This document shows, in pieces, positions 34,026 through 38,022 of a stretch of DNA of 38,022 nt. The stretch lies in NCBI RefSeq assembly GCF_019417665.1, contig NZ_DXUU01000027.1:1-38022 (forward strand). The letters run 5' to 3'. Each line of letters begins with the position of its first letter. Within the stretch, counting starts at the first letter, position 1. This DNA comes from Ruminococcus sp. (GTDB lineage Bacteria > Bacillota > Clostridia > Oscillospirales > Ruminococcaceae). A program made the position numbers and the translations under genes. The notes beneath the pieces were generated by a model, which had not been told where the DNA came from, made no database searches, and saw nothing but the letters and a program-made list of their open reading frames with translations.

Positions 34026-34684
34026 GCTATTCAGAAGAGGAATACCTGATGCTTTCTGGAATCCAGCATTTTATGTTTTGTCGCCGGCAATGGGCGTTGA
34101 TTCACATCGAACAGCAGTGGGATGAGAATTATCGCACAATTGATGGGAAGATCATGCATAACAAAGTGCATGACAACAGTTTCCGGGAAACGAGAAAAGG
34201 CGTTGTTACCGTAAGAGCACTGCCGGTCAGTTCGGCTGCGCTTGGTATCAGCGGAGAATGTGATGCGGTGGAATTCCATAAATCAGAAGCCGGCGTATGG
34301 ATTCCCAGATTAGAGGGAAAATATACGGCTGTTCCGGTGGAATATAAGCGTGGGAAACCGAAAGAGGATCTGTCAGATACCATGCAATTGCTGCTGCAGG
34401 CACTATGTCTGGAGGAAATGCTTTCTGCTTCTGTTCCTTTTGGTTATCTGTATTACGGTGAGACAAGGCACCGGGTCAAAATTGAATTTACAGATGCACT
34501 CCGGAAGACCGCACAGGAAATGACAGAGGAAATGCATGACCTTTTCCGCCGGCAGCATACACCGAAAGCAAAACGGACAAAAGCGTGTAATGCATGTTCG
34601 TTGAAGCATATCTGTCTACCTGCACTCCCGAAGAAGAAAACGGTACAATCGTATCTCCGAACAATGTTGGACAGTGAGGGCTGA
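34022..34684 (+). CDS. cas4: CRISPR adaptation nuclease Cas4
   Basis: Cas4 trims prespacers and selects the PAM end during adaptation with Cas1-Cas2. The 220 residues form a RecB-like nuclease with a 4Fe-4S cluster: Cys20 (FMFCRRQWALIH) and Cys189, Cys192, Cys198 (CNACSLKHIC) are the cluster ligands. His50, Asp81 (GECDAVEF), Glu107 and Lys109 (VEYKRGKPK) form the nuclease site. ATG 34022 overlaps the cas7 stop (ATGA). All key residues are present. Confidence 0.95.
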   Translation: MSYSEEEYLMLSGIQHFMFCRRQWALIHIEQQWDENYRTIDGKIMHNKVHDNSFRETRKGVVTVRALPVSSAALGISGECDAVEFHKSEAGVWIPRLEGKYTAVPVEYKRGKPKEDLSDTMQLLLQALCLEEMLSASVPFGYLYYGETRHRVKIEFTDALRKTAQEMTEEMHDLFRRQHTPKAKRTKACNACSLKHICLPALPKKKTVQSYLRTMLDSEG

Positions 34685-34685
34685 T

Positions 34686-35714
34686 ATGAAAAAACTGCTG
34701 AATACATTGTATATTTTCACCCCTGGTAAATGGCTTTCCTTGGCTGGAGAGACAGTTGTGATCAAAGAGGGCGGCACTGTGCTGAAATCCGTTCCGTTGC
34801 ATAATCTGGAAAGCATCCTGATTTGCGGCGGAGGTGCAACACCGGAACTGATGGGAAAGTGTGCATCAGACGGAATCGCAATGACATATCTGAGCCGGAA
34901 TGGAAAATTTCTTGCAAGAGTGCAAGGTGCGGTCAATGGCAATGTCCTGCTTCGCAGACAGCAGTACAGAATTGCAGATGATGCACAGGAGAGCTTGAAA
35001 ATTGCCAGGAATATGATCCTTGGGAAACTATTCAACAGCCGGTGGACGCTGGAACGCACGATCCGTGATCATGGATTGCGGATTCAGACTGAACGGTTTC
35101 GGGAAAAATCGGACTATCTAAAAAACAACATCAAGAAGCTTTCAGAGATACAATCTCTTGATTCCTTACGTGGTCTGGAGGGAGAATCTGCTGTTTCCTA
35201 TTTTTCTGTATTTGATGATATGATTTTACAGCAGAAAGAAGAATTTTATTTTAAAAACCGGAATAAAAGACCGCCGCAAGATAATGTCAACGCAATGCTG
35301 TCTTTTGCGTATAGCTTAATGACTTCCATGTGTTCTTCTGCGCTGGAATCTGTGGGATTGGATCCGTATGTGGGATTTCTGCATACAGACAGACCGGGAA
35401 GAGCTTCTCTTGCATTAGATCTTGTAGAAGAGTTTCGTTCCTCCTTTTGCGATCGCTTTGTTTTGTCATTGATCAATAAAAAGGTGATTGGTGATTCTGA
35501 TTTTATGCAGGAAGAGGATGGTGCTGTTTTATTAACGGACACAGGAAGAATGAAGTTCATTCAGTCCTGGCAGAATCGCAAGCAGGATACATTGACGCAT
35601 CCATTTCTTGAGGAAAAGATTCAGTGGGGAATGGTGCCTTATGTCCAGGCTCTGCTGCTTGCCAGATATATCCGAGGTGACCTGGATGAATATCCGCCAT
35701 TTCTGTGGAAGTGA
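34686..35714 (+). CDS. cas1: CRISPR integrase Cas1
   Basis: Cas1 is the metal-dependent integrase that inserts new spacers at the leader end. The 342 residues include likely catalytic Glu165 (LRGLEGESAVSYF), His233 (FLHTDRPGRAS) and Asp245 (LALDLVEEFR). ATG 34686 is chosen because GAGGG at 34676-34680 sits just before it; the upstream GTG at 34674 overlaps that site and the cas4 end. It starts 1 base after the cas4 stop. Complete and apparently active. Confidence 0.96.
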   Translation: MKKLLNTLYIFTPGKWLSLAGETVVIKEGGTVLKSVPLHNLESILICGGGATPELMGKCASDGIAMTYLSRNGKFLARVQGAVNGNVLLRRQQYRIADDAQESLKIARNMILGKLFNSRWTLERTIRDHGLRIQTERFREKSDYLKNNIKKLSEIQSLDSLRGLEGESAVSYFSVFDDMILQQKEEFYFKNRNKRPPQDNVNAMLSFAYSLMTSMCSSALESVGLDPYVGFLHTDRPGRASLALDLVEEFRSSFCDRFVLSLINKKVIGDSDFMQEEDGAVLLTDTGRMKFIQSWQNRKQDTLTHPFLEEKIQWGMVPYVQALLLARYIRGDLDEYPPFLWK

Positions 35715-35720
35715 AGCATT

Positions 35721-36011
35721 ATGTTGATATTAGTAACTTATGATGTGAGCACAGAAGATAATGCCGGAAAAAAGCGCTTGCGTCGGGTTGCAAAAGAGTG
35801 TGTGAACTACGGAACAAGAGTCCAAAATTCTGTTTTTGAGTGCGTCGTCGATGGCGCAAAGTTACGTTTGTTGAAGGAGAAACTGATCAATGTGATCGAT
35901 CCGGAAAAAGATAGCCTGCGGTTCTATTATCTTGGGAATAACTACAAAACAAAAGTGGAGCACTATGGTGTAAAAATGGGTATTGATCTGGAAGAACCGC
36001 TGATCTTTTAG
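35721..36011 (+). CDS. cas2: CRISPR adaptation protein Cas2
   Basis: Cas2 bridges two Cas1 dimers in the integration complex. The 96 residues show the ferredoxin-like fold: MLILVTYDVST with the conserved Asp8, KRLRRVAKECVNYGTRVQNSVFEC, and DSLRFYYLG. Length is standard. It lies 6 bases after cas1 and is the last cas gene; the stop at 36009-36011 is followed at once by a stem-loop and the leader. Confidence 0.96.
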   Translation: MLILVTYDVSTEDNAGKKRLRRVAKECVNYGTRVQNSVFECVVDGAKLRLLKEKLINVIDPEKDSLRFYYLGNNYKTKVEHYGVKMGIDLEEPLIF

Positions 36012-36053
36012 TGCGAATGCGAAGTGAACAGAAAATCACTGTTGGATTCGCAC
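36011..36053 (+). other. Stem-loop at the cas2-leader junction
   Basis: GTGCGAAT (36011-36018) and ATTCGCAC (36046-36053) are perfect complements. Inside, AGTGA and TCACT can extend the fold. It has no strong T run (TACATTTCTT follows), so it is a weak terminator at best. It may reduce read-through from cas genes into the array. Confidence 0.5.
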
Positions 36054-36170
36054 TACATTTCTTGGTGCTTTTTCACTTGTTTTTCTTATCAAAGTATACG
36101 AAAGTATTTGCTTTGTTGCAAAGCATACAGAAGTTTGTTCTGTTTGTTCACATATTTTGTCTGTTTTGCA
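36054..36170 (+). promoter_or_regulatory. CRISPR leader
   Basis: An AT-rich stretch directly before the first repeat, with no coding sense. It holds the perfect inverted repeat TGCTTTG/CAAAGCA (36109-36125, 3-base loop), whose end is 46 bases from the first repeat, and two AAAGTAT copies just before it. The array promoter should be here, but no clear -35/-10 pair stands out. Confidence 0.7.
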
Positions 36171-37336
36171 GTCGCCCCTTACGTAGGGGCGTGGATTGAA
36201 ATCTGCCGGATGCAGGGTTACTGTGCATCACCTGGGGTCGCCCCTTACGTAGGGGCGTGGATTGAAATCGGGAATAGAAGCGCTTATGTGGAGTTGATAT
36301 CAGGGTCGCCCCTTACGTAGGGGCGTGGATTGAAATCCGAAATATTACGCTTGACAGTGATACGATACCTGTCGCCCCTTACGTAGGGGCGTGGATTGAA
36401 ATAAAGTAATCTTTAATGCGTTTGTTAGAAATTACTGTCGCCCCTTACGTAGGGGCGTGGATTGAAATTGCGGAATATGCTGATGCAATACAAGAATTCC
36501 GGGTCGCCCCTTACGTAGGGGCGTGGATTGAAATGTCCGGTCATTACCAGTTCACCGCCTCATCAACAGGTCGCCCCTTACGTAGGGGCGTGGATTGAAA
36601 TCCAGAAACGGAACAACCAAAAGCAGAGTGTTATGAGTCGCCCCTTACGTAGGGGCGTGGATTGAAATTTGCACGTAACCGCAGAGATATCATCGACGGT
36701 TCTGGTCGCCCCTTACGTAGGGGCGTGGATTGAAATGAATAGGCCCCTGTCCACGATTGCCGGGCACTCTGGTCGCCCCTTACGTAGGGGCGTGGATTGA
36801 AATTGGTACTGATTCCAACGCCTGCCGTTTCCGCACCAGTCGCCCCTTACGTAGGGGCGTGGATTGAAATGAGAGGAGTGAACGGAAAGAATGATTGATA
36901 TTGAAGTCGCCCCTTACGTAGGGGCGTGGATTGAAATTTCAGCACAGCTGATGCAAGTTTTATATACCCATCGTCGCCCCTTACGTAGGGGCGTGGATTG
37001 AAATACAACGCTTTGAGCCGTTGTTTACACAATAATCGTCGCCCCTTACGTAGGGGCGTGGATTGAAATTGTGCAAGCTTGCAGCAATCAGTATAATGCA
37101 CTGTTGTCGCCCCTTACGTAGGGGCGTGGATTGAAATCTGGTATTGAATGCCAGTAGCACCATAACCAACAGGTCGCCCCTTACGTAGGGGCGTGGATTG
37201 AAATCCGCATGGAAAACCCCCTTTACTGGTTGTATCCGGTCGCCCCTTACGTAGGGGCGTGGATTGAAATTCGTTGGGGTACAACGCATAAAGGCATTGA
37301 CATTGTCGCCCCTTACGTAGGGGCGTGGATTGAAAT
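36171..37336 (+). CRISPR. Type I-C CRISPR array, 18 repeats
   Basis: Eighteen 32-base repeats start at 36171, 36237, 36305, 36371, 36437, 36503, 36570, 36637, 36705, 36772, 36839, 36906, 36973, 37038, 37106, 37173, 37239 and 37305. I see no differences among them. The repeat begins GTCGCCCCTTACGTAGGGGC and ends GTGGATTGAAAT, as in type I-C. CGCCCCT and AGGGGCG make a 7-bp stem with a 5-base loop, the Cas5 cutting site. The 17 complete spacers are 33-36 bases and all look different. A 34-base segment after the last repeat (37337-37370) is probably an 18th spacer. The orientation agrees with the leader at 36054-36170. No decayed end repeat is seen. Confidence 0.98.
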
Positions 37337-37370
37337 TACCGGTGCATTAAAGACTGGCTGGCGGACAGTA

Positions 37371-38022
37371 GCAATGTCATTAACTTAACACTAGCCAAGC
37401 GAGGCGAAATCTGCTAAAATAAAGAAGGGTGAAGAAAATGAAAGCAGAAACAAGGTTCATACGGCAAATACAAAAGATGGCAAGTGATGTGGAATTTCAA
37501 AGCAAGCACGTCAGAGATGCCGAAAAAGATTTCAAGCGGACAAGAAAACTTACGTTTTCAGATGTTATCATGTACACAATCGGGAATACAAGAAGTCCGC
37601 TTGAACTGGAGGCACAGCGTTTTTCAAAGTATCTCACAGCGGATGAAATCAGCGGTGCAGCTCTGTGTAAAGCCCGGCAGAAAATCAAGTATACCGCATT
37701 TGAGGAACTGTTTGAGCAAACAGCGGCATCTGCTCCCAAAGATAAGCGGTTTCACGGATATCATCTGTATGCAGTGGACGGGATGAAGGGAGAGTTGCCT
37801 AAAACTCCGGAATTATCCGCAAAATACTGCGAAACTGAAAAGTGTAAAACGCCGGTATTTCACGCAGTATCAACTTTTGATATTCTGAATGAGATGTTCA
37901 TACGTTCTAAATTTCATTTTGGAATTGCCGATGAAAGAGAACTCGCCGGCAAGATGATTGATGCTGTGGCACAAGATGTATACTACAAAGATGAGCCGCA
38001 AATATGGATATTTGACAGAGGA
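37371..38022 (+). mobile_element. IS4-type insertion sequence, left part only
   Basis: The transposase gene from 37438 defines the element. The left end is set only roughly, between the last spacer-length segment and the gene; the sequence TGTCATTAACTTAACAC (37376-37392) is a possible part of the end region. The right end and terminal inverted repeat are outside the window, so the family call rests on the protein. Confidence 0.65.
37438..38022 (+). CDS. IS4-family transposase, 3' end outside window
   Basis: An open frame from ATG 37438 to the window edge (195 residues visible, no stop), starting MKAETRFIRQIQKMASDVEFQ. Two DDE-type acidic residues are visible in their usual contexts: Asp in YAVDGMKGELP (about residue 115) and Asp in IWIFDRG at the edge, where IS4-type enzymes have a DRGY-like block. 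The HAVSTFDILNEMFI segment between them is the expected strand of the RNase H fold. GAAGGGTGA at 37423-37431 precedes the ATG. Whether it is intact cannot be judged. It interrupts or follows the CRISPR array. Confidence 0.8.
   Translation, partial: MKAETRFIRQIQKMASDVEFQSKHVRDAEKDFKRTRKLTFSDVIMYTIGNTRSPLELEAQRFSKYLTADEISGAALCKARQKIKYTAFEELFEQTAASAPKDKRFHGYHLYAVDGMKGELPKTPELSAKYCETEKCKTPVFHAVSTFDILNEMFIRSKFHFGIADERELAGKMIDAVAQDVYYKDEPQIWIFDRG

Noticed and set aside
36024..36598. Open frames in the CRISPR array repeating VAPYVGAWIEI
   Set aside because: They are translations of the 32-base repeats joined through spacers, not proteins.
36847..37289. - strand frames in the array with repeated FNPRPYVRGD
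   Set aside because: Also read-through of the CRISPR repeats on the other strand; a known source of false hypothetical proteins.
28213..37336. A new CRISPR subtype
   Set aside because: Gene order, repeat end GATTGAAAT, Cas5 catalytic set and Csd1/Csd2 proteins are all ordinary for type I-C.

Overview
The window looks like a chromosomal segment of a low-to-mid GC anaerobic Firmicute. The best guess is a gut or rumen Ruminococcus-like member of the Oscillospiraceae. This is inferred from gene style rather than from a marker: AGGAGG-type ribosome binding sites with many TTG/GTG starts, an ecfA1-ecfA2-ecfT-truA cluster, a zinc-finger Clp ATPase, a secreted GH5 cellulase-type lipoprotein, and a type I-C CRISPR system.

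Region 1 (1-16.65 kb, all + strand) is mostly housekeeping. It holds the 3' part of ruvB, glmM, a flavodoxin-fold reductase, an rRNA-type methyltransferase, a two-helix membrane protein, the complete ECF vitamin-transporter energizing module (ecfA1, ecfA2, ecfT), a YfhO-type membrane protein inserted before truA, a membrane-anchored DUF5711-like protein, a CvpA-like protein, a ClpC/ClpE-type ATPase with its terminator, a GNAT acetyltransferase, and an FAD oxidoreductase fused to a Rieske domain.

Region 2 (16.65-17.18 kb) has no protein gene. It holds a multi-helix RNA candidate closed by a 12-bp helix, a two-way terminator, and tRNA-Gln(CTG) on the - strand with its own consensus promoter.

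Region 3 (17.1-24.1 kb) is an accessory acyl-metabolism locus. A - strand operon encodes, in transcription order, an alpha/beta hydrolase, a condensation-domain-like protein broken by a frameshift, a free-standing acyl carrier protein, an AMP-dependent acyl ligase and an SCP2-fold lipid carrier. A divergent TetR regulator is separated from it by two matching operators and two good promoters. A MATE exporter with its own promoter follows the tetR gene.

Region 4 (24.1-28.0 kb) carries lrgA-lrgB and a GntR/FCD regulator. A perfect 17-bp palindrome lies on the lrgAB promoter. A GH5 lipoprotein with tandem promoters and a strong terminator follows.

Region 5 (28.0-38.0 kb) is a complete type I-C CRISPR-Cas locus: cas3-cas5-cas8c-cas7-cas4-cas1-cas2, then a leader and 18 identical 32-bp repeats. 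An internal GTG start in cas8c has the position and ribosome binding site expected for a separately translated Cas11c small subunit. After the 18th repeat and one spacer-length segment the sequence becomes an IS4-type insertion element that runs off the window, so the array is probably split.

The most interesting items are the TetR-controlled condensation/ACP/ligase operon with its frameshift, the RNA candidate, the internal Cas11c start and the IS-interrupted array. I did not find a system that I can call wholly new.
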